Source of the DNA: an uncultured Tateyamaria sp.
Lineage (GTDB): Bacteria > Pseudomonadota > Alphaproteobacteria > Rhodobacterales > Rhodobacteraceae
Assembly: GCA_947501275.1 (NCBI GenBank)
Contig: CANMVD010000002.1
Coordinates: 656,805-720,804 of the forward strand
DNA length: 64,000 nt
Direction of reading: 5' to 3'
Both the position numbers and the translations under genes were made by a program. How positions within the stretch are numbered: position 1 is the stretch's first letter; every line of letters starts with the position of its first letter. Shown piece by piece: positions 51,510 to 60,977 of the stretch. The notes under the pieces were generated by a model. It saw only the letters and a list, made by a program, of their open reading frames with translations. It did not search any database and had not been told where the DNA came from.

Positions 51510-51759
51510 GGTCTCTCTGGCTACGGCGAACAGGCAGGGCGCATTGCCTGCCCGTTCACAACGCGCCGATGCGAAGAAGGATGGGTGCGATCAAACTGCT
51601 CTGATGCGAAGGAAACACCATCGCGTCAGAGACTTTCCAGCAGATCAGATCATCTTTCAAGTCATGCGCTTTCCCCGCTTTTCAAAGAACCCGCGCCGTC
51701 CTAGTCTGTTTGAAACCGTAGGTTCGCCGGTTTTTTTCGGCATGCAAAGAGGGTTCAAC
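51510..51759. other. Intergenic region with two hairpins and a weak terminator
   Basis: A stem at 51530-51555 (AACAGGCAGG with CCTGCCCGTT, one mismatch) probably ends the preceding operon. A second near-perfect stem spans 51599-51631 (CTCTGATGCG with CGCGTCAGAG). A short stem AAACCG/CGGTTT (51713-51733) is followed by a T run to 51737. No gene is supported in the gap. Confidence 0.5.
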
Positions 51760-52170
51760 ATGTCGCTTCACTCCACCCCGGATCAATTCACCGTAAAAAT
51801 CCGCGACGAAAGCGTGCCCCGATCTGATGTGGTGGAGGCTTTGCTGATTTTGTCCAATGCAAGGCTGACGGCCCGCGATTTAATAGCAGAGCGGGTGCGG
51901 ACAGAAGTTGATCGCAGGCTGACAGATCAAAACGGACATGCAACTTCTGCCCTGATCACACCCAGCAAAGCGGAAACAGAGGTCAACTGGGTCAAAGACA
52001 AGACCATTGACGCCGATGCGCAGGTACACGTTGTTTTACAGGCTTTCGATAACAACGGCTTCGTGTTGTTGGTGGACGATGTGCAAGTCGAGACCCTTGA
52101 TACACAGATTGAAATGACACACGAAACGGTTGTGACATTCCTTAAATTGACACCTTTGGTGGGTGGTTGA
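51760..52170 (+). CDS. Hypothetical protein paired with the DUF4132-like gene
   Basis: 136 residues from ATG 51760; a longer frame reaching into the AI-2E gene is unsupported. No signal peptide or membrane helix is visible. The chain is acidic and moderately helical in the middle (VEALLILSNARLTARDLIAERVRTEVDRRLT), with beta-like segments at the end (QVHVVLQAFDNNGFVLLVDDVQVETLDTQIEM). The end of the gene lies 2 bp before the large DUF4132-like gene, so the two are one unit. I do not recognise a family. Confidence 0.65.
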   Translation: MSLHSTPDQFTVKIRDESVPRSDVVEALLILSNARLTARDLIAERVRTEVDRRLTDQNGHATSALITPSKAETEVNWVKDKTIDADAQVHVVLQAFDNNGFVLLVDDVQVETLDTQIEMTHETVVTFLKLTPLVGG

Positions 52171-52172
52171 AG

Positions 52173-54767
52173 ATGGAACGTCCAGGCAAGCTGCGCGGCC
52201 TGTCAAAAAACACTTCATCTTCCCCGAACGAAAGCGCCAAAGACGATGAACTCCGCGAAATCGTGGCGCAAATCCAAGATGAGATCATCGCTGCAGAAGC
52301 GGAACACCACCAACTCAAGCCGAGTTTGAGCCAAACGCTGAACGGTTTGAAAAAGCAGCCAGCGCAGCAGGCCGACGTGGCTCGGTTTCTGTTTCGCAAC
52401 CGTCACCAAATGATCGTGCCGCATAAAGAGGGGCTGCAATGGTACCCGGACCGCTGGCCAACTTTTGTGACCTTCACCAGCTTGATGCGCGCCAACTTGC
52501 GCCTTAGGCCGGAAGAACTGCTCGACTGGATCGAAGAACTTTGGATGGACAAGCATCTCAGGGAGAGGCGAAGCAGGATCCAGTTCCACGAGTGGCCAAT
52601 TGGATTCATGATGCAACAAGTCGAGCGGAAGTCGAAGAAAGCACCGCTCTCCCCGAAAGCGCTTGGGAAACTTGCCGAAATGGCAAAATGGCCTGAAATG
52701 CAGAACGTCCAACAGACCGGTGGCTTTGGTGTGGACTTTGCCAAAGTGGGCGCACGGATTCAGTCGATCCTGCACGCCCATGACGACACCGGCCCGACTG
52801 TTGTGCCTTACAAGAAGTTGTCGGGGGATGCGTTTGGCGACAAAATCATGTCGCAGCTTGATTTCATGGATGTGGAATCGGCCAACAAGCGCCATCGCGT
52901 TTTCAACCACGCGGCCACAGCGCGCTCTAGCAAGCCAACCAAGACATTTATGGACGTGTCTGAAACGCTCAAGACCGATTTGGGCAAGGAATGGCTGCGG
53001 ACGGAGATACAGGATTGGCTGACCCTCGCCGCACGCACAAAGGTGGTCGAAACCGTCAAGCAACACACATGGCAAGCCCAAACCCAAAACTGGGTTGAGC
53101 CGGTTCTGTTCACCAATTCAAATACGACGTTGCTCAAGGGCCTTGTCTGGATGGCCGAGGGTTTTCGTGACGCCAAGACGATAAATCTGGTTGCAGATTT
53201 GTGCGAAACCTCGATGCGCAAAATACCCGGTGTGGGTCCGGCGGCCCAAGCCGTCGCCAATGCCTGCTTGCGCTACCTCGAACTCACGCCGGGTGGCGAA
53301 GCGACGGCACGTCTTGCGCGCCTGTCGACTGCAATCAAGCAGAAAAACGTACAGAAACGGGTCGCTGATATCGTCGCCAAAAAGGCCGAAGCCGCAGGTG
53401 TCACCACAATCCAGCTCGAGGAGAGTGTGGTGCCGACCTATGGGCTGAGCGCTGGCGAAAAGACGGTTGCCTTTGATGATTACACGTTACGCATTCGCGT
53501 TGAAGGGCAGTCGCGGGTTTCCCTGACATGGCTCAAGCCCGACGGCACACCGCAAAAGACAAAACCGAGCTTTATTACAAAGAAAGCAGTCCTGAAAGCC
53601 AAGTTGGACAAGGCGAAAGCAGAGGTGCTCAACCTCAAGAAAGTGTTGAGCGCGCGGCGAGACCACATCGACCGCTACTTTGCCGAAGACATCGAATGGC
53701 CGCTTGAGGATGTACAACAATACTATGTGTGCCATGATCTTTTATGTGTCGTCGCGACCCGTCTGATCTGGGTTTTGCATACTGGAGGTGTGGCCACCCC
53801 CGCCCTGTATCGGAATGGCGGTTGGGAGGATGTTTCGGGCCATTCCGTGACATATGACACTACGACCACGGCGCGTTTGTGGCATCCGGTTGATCACGGC
53901 ACGGACGAGATCATGGCGTGGCGGGCACGCATCGAAGACCTCGGCATCGTGCAGCCCACCAAACAGGCCCACCGCGAGATTTATCTGCTGACCGATGCGG
54001 AACGCAGAACCGACACCTATTCTAACCGCATGGCGGCTCACATACTCAAGCAACACCAAATGGCGACGTTGATGCTGGCACGCGGGTGGCGATACCAGCT
54101 AATGGGTGCGTTCGATGACGGGCTGGACGAACAGTGGGCGCACAAAAGCTTTGTGTCCACGGATCTGTCAGCCGAATATTTCATTCGGACCAATTCGGAT
54201 GTTGAGAGTTACAACGACACAGGCATCTACACTTATGTCGGGACCGATCAGGTAAGGTTTGTGCGCGCCGGGGTTCCGGTGAGACTGGACACCGTCCCTG
54301 CCCGCCTGTTGTCGGAAACCATGAGAGAGGCGGACCTTTTTGTCGGTGTTTCGTCAGTTGGCAATGACCCGGCCTGGCACGATCAAGGCCCCACACCCGA
54401 AGCATACGCCTACTGGCAAAGCTATGCCTTTGGCGGTCTCGATACATTCGCTGCCACCCGCAAGGAAATCCTGACTGGCCTGCTGCCGCGCCTCAAAATC
54501 CGCGACAAAGCTCGAATTGATGGTGATTTCCTGTACGTCACTGGCGCGCTCAACACATACAAGATCCACTTGCGCAGCTCTAACATCCTGATGTCGCCGG
54601 GCGATCGCTATCTTTGCATTGTTCCGGGCAACGTATCCAAAAGCGCCCCTGTCACCCTGCCCTTTGAAGGCGACAACCGTTTATCTGTCATTCTGTCCAA
54701 GGCGTTGATGCTGGCCGAGGATGACAAGATCACAGCGCCCGATATTGTCAGTCAATTCAGGCGCTAA
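52173..54767 (+). CDS. DUF4132-like large protein
   Basis: 864 residues from ATG 52173 (a TTG two codons earlier is possible). No membrane segment or signal peptide. The last 150 residues (FLYVTGALNTYKIHLRSSNILMSPGDRYLCIVP, then LPFEGDNRLSVILSKALMLAEDDKITAPDI) match the C-terminal region of DUF4132/WGR-associated proteins as I remember it. The middle contains a lysine-rich helical region (LKAKLDKAKAEVLNLKKVLSARRD). DUF4132 proteins are unassigned in function, often with WGR or MoxR/VWA partners, none of which is seen here. It is co-transcribed with the 136-residue protein. Confidence 0.72.
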   Translation: MERPGKLRGLSKNTSSSPNESAKDDELREIVAQIQDEIIAAEAEHHQLKPSLSQTLNGLKKQPAQQADVARFLFRNRHQMIVPHKEGLQWYPDRWPTFVTFTSLMRANLRLRPEELLDWIEELWMDKHLRERRSRIQFHEWPIGFMMQQVERKSKKAPLSPKALGKLAEMAKWPEMQNVQQTGGFGVDFAKVGARIQSILHAHDDTGPTVVPYKKLSGDAFGDKIMSQLDFMDVESANKRHRVFNHAATARSSKPTKTFMDVSETLKTDLGKEWLRTEIQDWLTLAARTKVVETVKQHTWQAQTQNWVEPVLFTNSNTTLLKGLVWMAEGFRDAKTINLVADLCETSMRKIPGVGPAAQAVANACLRYLELTPGGEATARLARLSTAIKQKNVQKRVADIVAKKAEAAGVTTIQLEESVVPTYGLSAGEKTVAFDDYTLRIRVEGQSRVSLTWLKPDGTPQKTKPSFITKKAVLKAKLDKAKAEVLNLKKVLSARRDHIDRYFAEDIEWPLEDVQQYYVCHDLLCVVATRLIWVLHTGGVATPALYRNGGWEDVSGHSVTYDTTTTARLWHPVDHGTDEIMAWRARIEDLGIVQPTKQAHREIYLLTDAERRTDTYSNRMAAHILKQHQMATLMLARGWRYQLMGAFDDGLDEQWAHKSFVSTDLSAEYFIRTNSDVESYNDTGIYTYVGTDQVRFVRAGVPVRLDTVPARLLSETMREADLFVGVSSVGNDPAWHDQGPTPEAYAYWQSYAFGGLDTFAATRKEILTGLLPRLKIRDKARIDGDFLYVTGALNTYKIHLRSSNILMSPGDRYLCIVPGNVSKSAPVTLPFEGDNRLSVILSKALMLAEDDKITAPDIVSQFRR

Positions 54768-54827
54768 AGCGGGGTTTCCAAGACGCCCTGCACGCTCTGC
54801 AACATCCCGATTGGCAACTATTAGGAT

Positions 54828-55733
54828 TTACGCCCGACGCCGCTCGATGGTGCCAGATCTCTCTTGAAACCTGCGCCTCAGGATCTCTCCGAAAGCCGGT
54901 GCGGAGTGCTCTGACATCTGTCGCTCAGCCACAAAATATCCAAACTCAATGCTCAATTCCCGCTCCCACGGCACCAGCGTGATACCTGTCATCAGTTCTG
55001 GATCAACAGACACAGGATCCGCAAACGCAAAGCCCAAACCGCGGTGCACCAGACGATAGGCAGCCGTTCCTACGGAAACCTCATAAGCGGGGTTTCGCAG
55101 ACCGGAAACTTCACGATCAATCAAGCGGCGCACCACGGTGGAATCGTCCAGCGCGATATAGGGCACATCGCGCAGGTCTTGAGGCCCAAGACTGCTGCGA
55201 CGCGCCAACGGATGCCCTTGTGCCAAGGCAATGCAAAGCCTGGTCGCCCCCAACGGAACCGGATCCAGCTTTTCGACGGGTAACGGCAGCGCAGAAACAC
55301 ACAAATCAAATCGCTGGTGCATGATCCGACGCCCCAGATCGCGCCGCAGCATGATTTCAAGTTTCACAGGTTGCTCGGGATAGGCCGCCGCGAACTCGGC
55401 GATGGCAGGCAAGACAAGACCATTTGCGATCCGTGTCTGAGAAACGATCCGAAGCGGGCTGAGCACCTCACGCTTCATCTGGTCAAACACAGCGGGCAGA
55501 TCGTCGATCTGGGCCAGCAGGCTCAAAGCCTCGGGATAAAAGCTTTCCGCCTGCGGGGTCGGGATCAGGCGCTTTTGGTCACGGCTGAACAAGGTGATGT
55601 CAAATTCCTGCTCCAACAGGCCCAGCTGTCGGCTGGCCGCAGATTGGCTCAGGTGCATGCGCTCTGCTGCACGGGCAAGCGTACCCTCTTCCATTACGTA
55701 AACAAAAATGCGCAGCGATCGTATGTTCATCAT
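54828..55733 (-). CDS. LysR-family transcriptional regulator
   Basis: 301 residues. The N-terminal helix-turn-helix is in SLRIFVYVMEEGTLARAAERMHLSQSAASRQLGLLEQEFDITLFSRD. The ATGs at 55733 and 55730 are equivalent. It is divergent from tctC with a 120-bp region containing TTTCG (55741-55745) and TATACGAAA (55773-55781), compatible with a LysR operator. The protein probably regulates the adjacent TTT transporter and CoA transferase. Confidence 0.88.
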   Translation of the reverse strand: MMNIRSLRIFVYVMEEGTLARAAERMHLSQSAASRQLGLLEQEFDITLFSRDQKRLIPTPQAESFYPEALSLLAQIDDLPAVFDQMKREVLSPLRIVSQTRIANGLVLPAIAEFAAAYPEQPVKLEIMLRRDLGRRIMHQRFDLCVSALPLPVEKLDPVPLGATRLCIALAQGHPLARRSSLGPQDLRDVPYIALDDSTVVRRLIDREVSGLRNPAYEVSVGTAAYRLVHRGLGFAFADPVSVDPELMTGITLVPWERELSIEFGYFVAERQMSEHSAPAFGEILRRRFQERSGTIERRRA

Positions 55734-55740
55734 TCCAAAT

Positions 55741-55781
55741 TTTCGATTTATATGTGCGTTAATTGCGTTTTTTATACGAAA
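55741..55781. promoter_or_regulatory. Candidate LysR operator before tctC
   Basis: TTTCG at 55741-55745 is matched by CGAAA at 55777-55781, and TTATA by TATA, flanking an AT-rich centre. The divergent location between a LysR gene and its probable target supports it, but the arms are short. Confidence 0.35.
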
Positions 55782-55853
55782 TCTCTTTTGCTAAGGTCCA
55801 CCCAGAATAAAAACGATGCCGCACACAGGCGTCGCCGTCTGTGGGAGGACATC

Positions 55854-56816
55854 ATGCAAAGACGCACATTCATCAAAACCGGCCTATCGGCCTCTGCCAT
55901 GCTGGCGGCTGGCCCTGCCTTGGCCGAGTGGGTACCACGCCGTCCGATCAATGCCATTCTGCCTTACTCAGCCGGTGGCGGCACGGATGCACTGGCGCGC
56001 GCGGCTGCGGCTTCTGCAGACGGAATTCTGCCGGTGCCACTGGTCATTGTGAACAAACCCGGCTCTTCCGGCATCACAGGCGCGACAGAAGCAGCGGCAG
56101 CACGGCCAGACGGAAACACGGTCATGGTGACCTCGGCGGGGTCCTTCCTGTTGACCTCCATGCTGCGCGACACAGATGTAAACCCGTTTGACAGCTTTGA
56201 AACCATTGCCCAAATCGGGAACCTGACTCCGGCAGTGATTGTCCCCGCCAACAGCCCATTCCAAAGCGTACAGGATCTGGTCGATGCCGCTCGCGACGCG
56301 CCCGGCGCACTCCGCTGGGCGCATAATGGGCGGGGCGGATTTCATCAGGTTGCGGGTCAAAGTTTCCTGGATCGCAATGAGCTGGTCGCACAGGACGTAC
56401 CGTTCAAGGGCGGTGGCCCGACACGGGCTGCGGTGATCGGAGAGCAGGTTGATTTTGCCTTTGTCGGCATTCAACAGGCCGCCGGATTTGAAAACGAGCT
56501 GCGCGTGTTGGCCCTGGCCGCGCCGGAACGGGACGCGATCCGTAACGACGTACCAACCTTGGCCGAGCTTGGGTTTGATTACGTGGCCGTATCCTCGCCC
56601 ATCGTGTTCTTTGCCCCAAAGGGAACAGATCCCGAGGTGGTGAGTGGCATGGAAGCCGCCCTGAAAGCCATCACCGAAACCGACCAATTCGCGGCCCTCA
56701 TGCGCGAACGCGGCAACGTGCCTGCATTCCTTGGCGGTGCCGATACCACGGCACGTCTGCGCCAGATGCAGCAAGAGACGCAGCCCGTCATTGATGCCCT
56801 GAAGTCGCAGGGCTAG
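55854..56816 (+). CDS. tctC: Tripartite tricarboxylate transporter binding protein (TctC)
   Basis: 320 residues. Start ATG 55854 follows GGGAGGA. The signal sequence MQRRTFIKTGLSASAMLAAGPALA contains a twin-arginine motif (RRTFIK). The mature part has the TctC landmarks INAILPYSAGGGTDALARAAAA, IVNKPGSSGITGATEAAAARPDGNTVMV and PFKGGGPTRAAVIGEQVDFAFVG. It binds a carboxylate in the periplasm and passes it to TctAB. Substrate cannot be read; the linked CoA transferase suggests an organic acid that is activated as a CoA ester. Confidence 0.9.
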   Translation: MQRRTFIKTGLSASAMLAAGPALAEWVPRRPINAILPYSAGGGTDALARAAAASADGILPVPLVIVNKPGSSGITGATEAAAARPDGNTVMVTSAGSFLLTSMLRDTDVNPFDSFETIAQIGNLTPAVIVPANSPFQSVQDLVDAARDAPGALRWAHNGRGGFHQVAGQSFLDRNELVAQDVPFKGGGPTRAAVIGEQVDFAFVGIQQAAGFENELRVLALAAPERDAIRNDVPTLAELGFDYVAVSSPIVFFAPKGTDPEVVSGMEAALKAITETDQFAALMRERGNVPAFLGGADTTARLRQMQQETQPVIDALKSQG

Positions 56817-56820
56817 GTCG

Positions 56821-57291
56821 ATGTCCTCAGAGGCAGCTCCCGCCTCGCGGGGCGTCGGTGTGGCGCTGATCCTCATCGGGATCGGCGCCTTCGCGACCAG
56901 CATGAACATCGGATTGGACCAATACGGACGATGGGGGGCGCGGCTCTTTCCACTGGGTGGGTCGATTGCGCTGCTTGGGCTCGGGATTGCGGAGATTTGG
57001 GGCGCACGCCCTACGCCCCAATCCAACAAGCAGCATCTGCCCGCCATTCTGGCGCTTCTTGCGCTGTCGCTAGGCTACGTCTGGGCCATTTCAGCGTTTG
57101 GATACCTGATCAGTACCGCCTTTGCGGCGCCAGTGGCGCTCTATATCTTCGGCCTGCGCAATCCGTTGGGCTTGGGCGCGGCAGCGGTCCTGTGCCCAGC
57201 AATCTATCATGGCACCTTCTTTGTCGCCCTGGGCGTATTTCCTCCACTTGGGAAATGGTTCGACCTGCTTGACGTCATCGGGGGCTACTGA
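56821..57291 (+). CDS. tctB: TTT small membrane subunit (TctB)
   Basis: 156 residues with four predicted membrane helices: GVALILIGIGAFATSMNIGL, LFPLGGSIALLGLGIAEIW, ILALLALSLGYVWAISAFGYLISTAF and LGAAAVLCPAIYHGTFFVALGVF. This is the TctB layout. It lies between tctC and tctA, 4 bp after tctC and 2 bp before tctA, forming a tight operon. Inner-membrane component of the tricarboxylate transporter. Confidence 0.88.
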   Translation: MSSEAAPASRGVGVALILIGIGAFATSMNIGLDQYGRWGARLFPLGGSIALLGLGIAEIWGARPTPQSNKQHLPAILALLALSLGYVWAISAFGYLISTAFAAPVALYIFGLRNPLGLGAAAVLCPAIYHGTFFVALGVFPPLGKWFDLLDVIGGY

Positions 57292-57293
57292 AG

Positions 57294-58805
57294 ATGGATA
57301 TCTTTGTCGGCCTTGCCTCTGTGCTCAGTGATCCCGTGTTGCTGGGATGGGTGTTTCTGGCCGCCATCGTCGGCATGATCGTTGGCGCCATCCCCGGCCT
57401 GACCGCATCCGCAGCCATCGCGATGCTGCTGCCCCTGACGTTCTACATGGAGCCGCTGCCCGCCCTCGCATTCCTTTATGTGATCGGGAAATCGGGGCGA
57501 TATGGCGGGTCTATCGCAGCGATCCTGTTCAACACGCCCGGCACAGCGGCTTCAGCGGCCACGCAATTGGACGGCTACCCGCTGGCACAGCGCGGCATGG
57601 CCGGCAAGGCGATGAAAGTCGCAACGATTTCGTCTGTCATCGGAGACTTCGTGGGGGAGATCCTGCTGATCCTTGGCGTGGCATGGATTGCGTCTATTGC
57701 GCTGAGGCTCGGACCACCCGAACTTTTTGCCGTCTACTTTGCCGCCTTCATCGTCATCGGCTCCGTGATCGGAAAATCTGTCACGCGCGGGCTGGCATCT
57801 GCAGCGTTGGGAATCCTTGTGGCCATGATCGGGTTGGACCCGATCAGCTCGACCGAACGCTTTACCTTTGGCAGCTTTGATCTGACCAATGGGATCTCTC
57901 TTGTCCCCCTGATGATCGGAATTTTTGTTCTGGGAGAGGTCTTTACCCAAATCGAAAGCCGCGGGGCCAAGACCGAAATGGTGGCAAACGATCAGGGCGA
58001 TGCAGCGCGCAACAGGCTGAGTTGGGCGGAATACAAACCCTGTCTGCCCCATGTGATCCGGTCATCATTTATCGGTGCCTTTATCGGCATGTTACCCGGT
58101 CTTGGATCTGCAATTGCGGCGTTCGTCGCTTACGGAGAAGGCAAGCGGCGCGCAAAAAACCCGGAGGCCTGGGGGAGCGGTGCACTGGAAGGAATCGCTG
58201 CACCCGAAGCGGCAAATAACGCGGTCAGCGGGCCTTCAATGGCGCCTCTGCTCACGCTCGGCATCCCCGGTTCGACCATCGGTGCGATCCTGATCGGTGT
58301 GTTCCTGATCCATGGTATTCAGATCGGACCAACGATGTTTCTCACCAGTCGTGACTTGGTGTTCGCGCTATTTGCCTGCGGGCTGATCGGCATTGTGATG
58401 TATGGTGTGATCGGATATTTCGGCGCAGCTTTTGTCGGACGGTTCATCACCCGCATTCCAACGCATGTACTTTATCCGATTATCTTTCTGACATCTTTTG
58501 TGGCGGCTTACACGTCTCGCGGAAATCTCTTTGATGTGTATGTCATGGTTGCAGCTGGTTTTGCCGGATGGGCGATGCGCAAATTGCACTTCAATCCGGC
58601 TGCCTTCGTGATCTCTTTTGTCCTTGCTGGTGGAGCAGAAGAAACATTCCGCCAGACCATGCTGATGAGCGACAACGGGATGATGATCTTTGTCACCCGC
58701 CCCATTGCGCTGGTGTTCTTGTTGATCGGCATTGCGGCGATGGCTGCCCGGGTGCGCAGCGTCAACAGACAAGCGCGCGCCCTTGCCGCGGGGACCTCGG
58801 GATGA
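57294..58805 (+). CDS. tctA: TTT large membrane subunit (TctA)
   Basis: 503 residues, about 12 membrane helices. TctA landmarks are AAIVGMIVGAIPGLTASAAIAMLLPLTFYMEPLPALAFLYVIGKSGRYGGSIAAILFNTPGTAASAATQLDGYP and GSGALEGIAAPEAANNAVSGPSMAPLLTLGIPGSTIGAILIGVF. It performs the sodium-driven transport step. The stop overlaps the CoA transferase start by 4 bp (ATGA), so the two are coupled. Confidence 0.93.
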   Translation: MDIFVGLASVLSDPVLLGWVFLAAIVGMIVGAIPGLTASAAIAMLLPLTFYMEPLPALAFLYVIGKSGRYGGSIAAILFNTPGTAASAATQLDGYPLAQRGMAGKAMKVATISSVIGDFVGEILLILGVAWIASIALRLGPPELFAVYFAAFIVIGSVIGKSVTRGLASAALGILVAMIGLDPISSTERFTFGSFDLTNGISLVPLMIGIFVLGEVFTQIESRGAKTEMVANDQGDAARNRLSWAEYKPCLPHVIRSSFIGAFIGMLPGLGSAIAAFVAYGEGKRRAKNPEAWGSGALEGIAAPEAANNAVSGPSMAPLLTLGIPGSTIGAILIGVFLIHGIQIGPTMFLTSRDLVFALFACGLIGIVMYGVIGYFGAAFVGRFITRIPTHVLYPIIFLTSFVAAYTSRGNLFDVYVMVAAGFAGWAMRKLHFNPAAFVISFVLAGGAEETFRQTMLMSDNGMMIFVTRPIALVFLLIGIAAMAARVRSVNRQARALAAGTSG

Positions 58806-59992
58806 CGCCTCCGCTAAAAGGCATCCGCGTCATTGACTGGACGCATGTTCTGGCGGGTCCCGCCTGTGCCTACTATCTCGGGCAACTGGGTGCGGAGGTG
58901 ATCAAAGTTGAACACCCCGAACGCGGAGATGCCATGCGCCACCGTGGTGGCAGCGATCCCGAACGTGCTAGCGTCGGGATGAGCACGGCGTTTCTGACAC
59001 AAGGGGCCGGGAAACGGTATCTCGCCCTCGATCTGGAACACCCAGAGGGTCGGGACGTGTTCACACGCTTACTTGGCACAGCTGACGTTTTGGTCGAAAA
59101 TCACCGCCCTTCCACGCTGGAACGCCTGAATCTGACGGAACGCCACACACAAGCGATAAACCCTCGGCTCATCCATTGCGCAATGACAGGATACGGGCGC
59201 AACACCCCCATGGCCGATGCGCCAGCCTACGACGTCAATATACAAGCCATCAGTGGCCTCATGGCACTGACCGGCACGCAAGAGAGCGGACCGATCCGAA
59301 CAGGAGCACCGATCATCGATTACGCAACGGGCTTGGCCGGTGCCTTGGGTATCATGTCAGCTCTGATGACGCGCAATCACACCGGCACGGGCGGTTTTGT
59401 CGATGTGTCCATGCTCGAAACCGCGTTTGCGCTGATGTCCTCAACGATCACCGACTTTCGCCTGACAGGAAACGAACCACAACCACGCGGCAACGCAGCC
59501 AACAGCCGCTCCCCCTCTGCCGGGACATTCCCCTGCCGCGAGGGTCATATCAGCCTTGGCGTGAACGAAGCGGCACAGTTTGACGCACTTGCAGTTGCGA
59601 TTGGCAGGGCCGACTGGCTTGGCAACGCGCAATTTGCATCATCCGAGGCCCGCACCAAGAACCGCGCGGTACTCGGCCAAGAACTCTCTGCCGTCCTGCT
59701 GACAAAATCCGCATGTGAATGGGAAGAAATCTTGCTTGGTGCAGGAGTGCCCTGCGCGCGGCTGCGCAGCTTAGCCGAAGCTCTCGATTTACCTGCGGCA
59801 TCCGGCAGGCAATTCGAGCGCCGCGGTCCAGCGGGTTATCCTGGATTGCCTTTTACACTCAAGACCGCGTTCGACAACACGCCCCCAAGGGCCATTGGTG
59901 CGGACACACGGGTGGTTTTGGAATCCCTTGGCCTCGATCACACCAAGATCAACAGCTTGTCCGCAAAAGGCATCGTCGGCCCCGCCGCCTGA
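58802..59992 (+). CDS. Class III CoA transferase (CaiB/BaiF family)
   Basis: 396 residues, family that moves CoA between acyl-CoA and a free acid. The N-terminal segment is GIRVIDWTHVLAGPACAYYLGQLGAEVIKVEHPERGDAMRHRGG, and the catalytic aspartate is in GTGGFVDVSMLETAFALMSS. Start ATG 58802 within the tctA stop. It is the last gene of the tctCBA operon and probably activates the imported acid. No hydratase or lyase follows in the window, so the later steps of the pathway are unknown. Confidence 0.88.
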   Translation: MTPPLKGIRVIDWTHVLAGPACAYYLGQLGAEVIKVEHPERGDAMRHRGGSDPERASVGMSTAFLTQGAGKRYLALDLEHPEGRDVFTRLLGTADVLVENHRPSTLERLNLTERHTQAINPRLIHCAMTGYGRNTPMADAPAYDVNIQAISGLMALTGTQESGPIRTGAPIIDYATGLAGALGIMSALMTRNHTGTGGFVDVSMLETAFALMSSTITDFRLTGNEPQPRGNAANSRSPSAGTFPCREGHISLGVNEAAQFDALAVAIGRADWLGNAQFASSEARTKNRAVLGQELSAVLLTKSACEWEEILLGAGVPCARLRSLAEALDLPAASGRQFERRGPAGYPGLPFTLKTAFDNTPPRAIGADTRVVLESLGLDHTKINSLSAKGIVGPAA

Positions 59993-60977
59993 CACGTACA
60001 GATTGGTGCTTGGTTCTTGTCGGGCGGATTTTGTAGCCGCACGTCACGCAGTACGCAGCCTTCAGGACCACTTCCAGGCAACGGCACCCAGGTAATTGCC
60101 CGTTTCAACAGAATTCACAGTGATACGCTCCGGTCCGTAGCCATCCGCGCGCCGCACGCGCCGATAAGTACGTCGGTTCCTTGCCCGTCTGATCAGGCCG
60201 GACAAGGTCAGTACAATAAAGTCGCCCTCGCCTTTCAATGGAATGGAATGAACGTCGTTCCAACCTTGCTCAAGAGCTTCGGCAACCATGTCATGTGGGT
60301 TCCGTCGTTTCGGAACAGAGTGTTTCAAACCAAGGCCTCATCGCAATTTCGCGTTGTGCATATGGGCAACACTGCAATTGTGCAATACGACTCCCACTGT
60401 GCCAGTCGCCCGTCAGGCACCGTCACCTCGTGCAATGCGCCATGTTCTACACTGAATCTCAGCAAAGTACCGGTGGTCGATTTGCAGGCAGAATGCCAGA
60501 TCACTTTGCATCTTGAACAAAAGCGCAAAGGATTTTCCCAGAGATATTTCAATGCATTCCGCAAGATATTCAGTGCAAGATCCCAGAAAGGCCAGGGCAT
60601 TACAGTGTCTCAGGTCTATGTCACAAACATCAGTGAACCTGCCTGTCGCCCCCAACACACGCGACCATTGACGGTATCGGTTCAAATAACCGGATAAAAT
60701 AACTGTTACCCAAGCATTGTGGCGTTCAGAGGCAGCTTGTGAGCGGAGTGGATAACAGCGACCAAATGCCACCACGCAGCAGCTTCAAAACACTCTTGGG
60801 GTTTGGCGGCGGAGACGAAGGGAGTATCTTTATCCTTATAGGAACATGAATTATATATAAAATAATTCTAATGATAAAACATACCACACTTCATACCCCG
60901 CCACTCTTCAAACATTAGGGCTACAAGAATACCAAACGCGCTGATTGAACATGCTCACCTAGACGATTTGCCTGTCT
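59993..60977. other. About 1 kb without a convincing gene, AT-rich towards hsdR
   Basis: Frames up to 226 codons exist on both strands (60017-60697 plus; 60062-60328, 60413-60775 minus) but none shows a known domain, good ribosome site or consistent coding periodicity by eye. From about 60840 to 60900 the sequence is strikingly AT-rich (runs such as ATTATATATAAAATAATT). It may be a degraded insertion or an integration scar next to the restriction gene. Confidence 0.4.

Noticed and set aside
60017..60697. 226-codon plus-strand frame before hsdR
   Set aside because: No recognisable domain; competing frames on both strands suggest chance openness in a degraded region.
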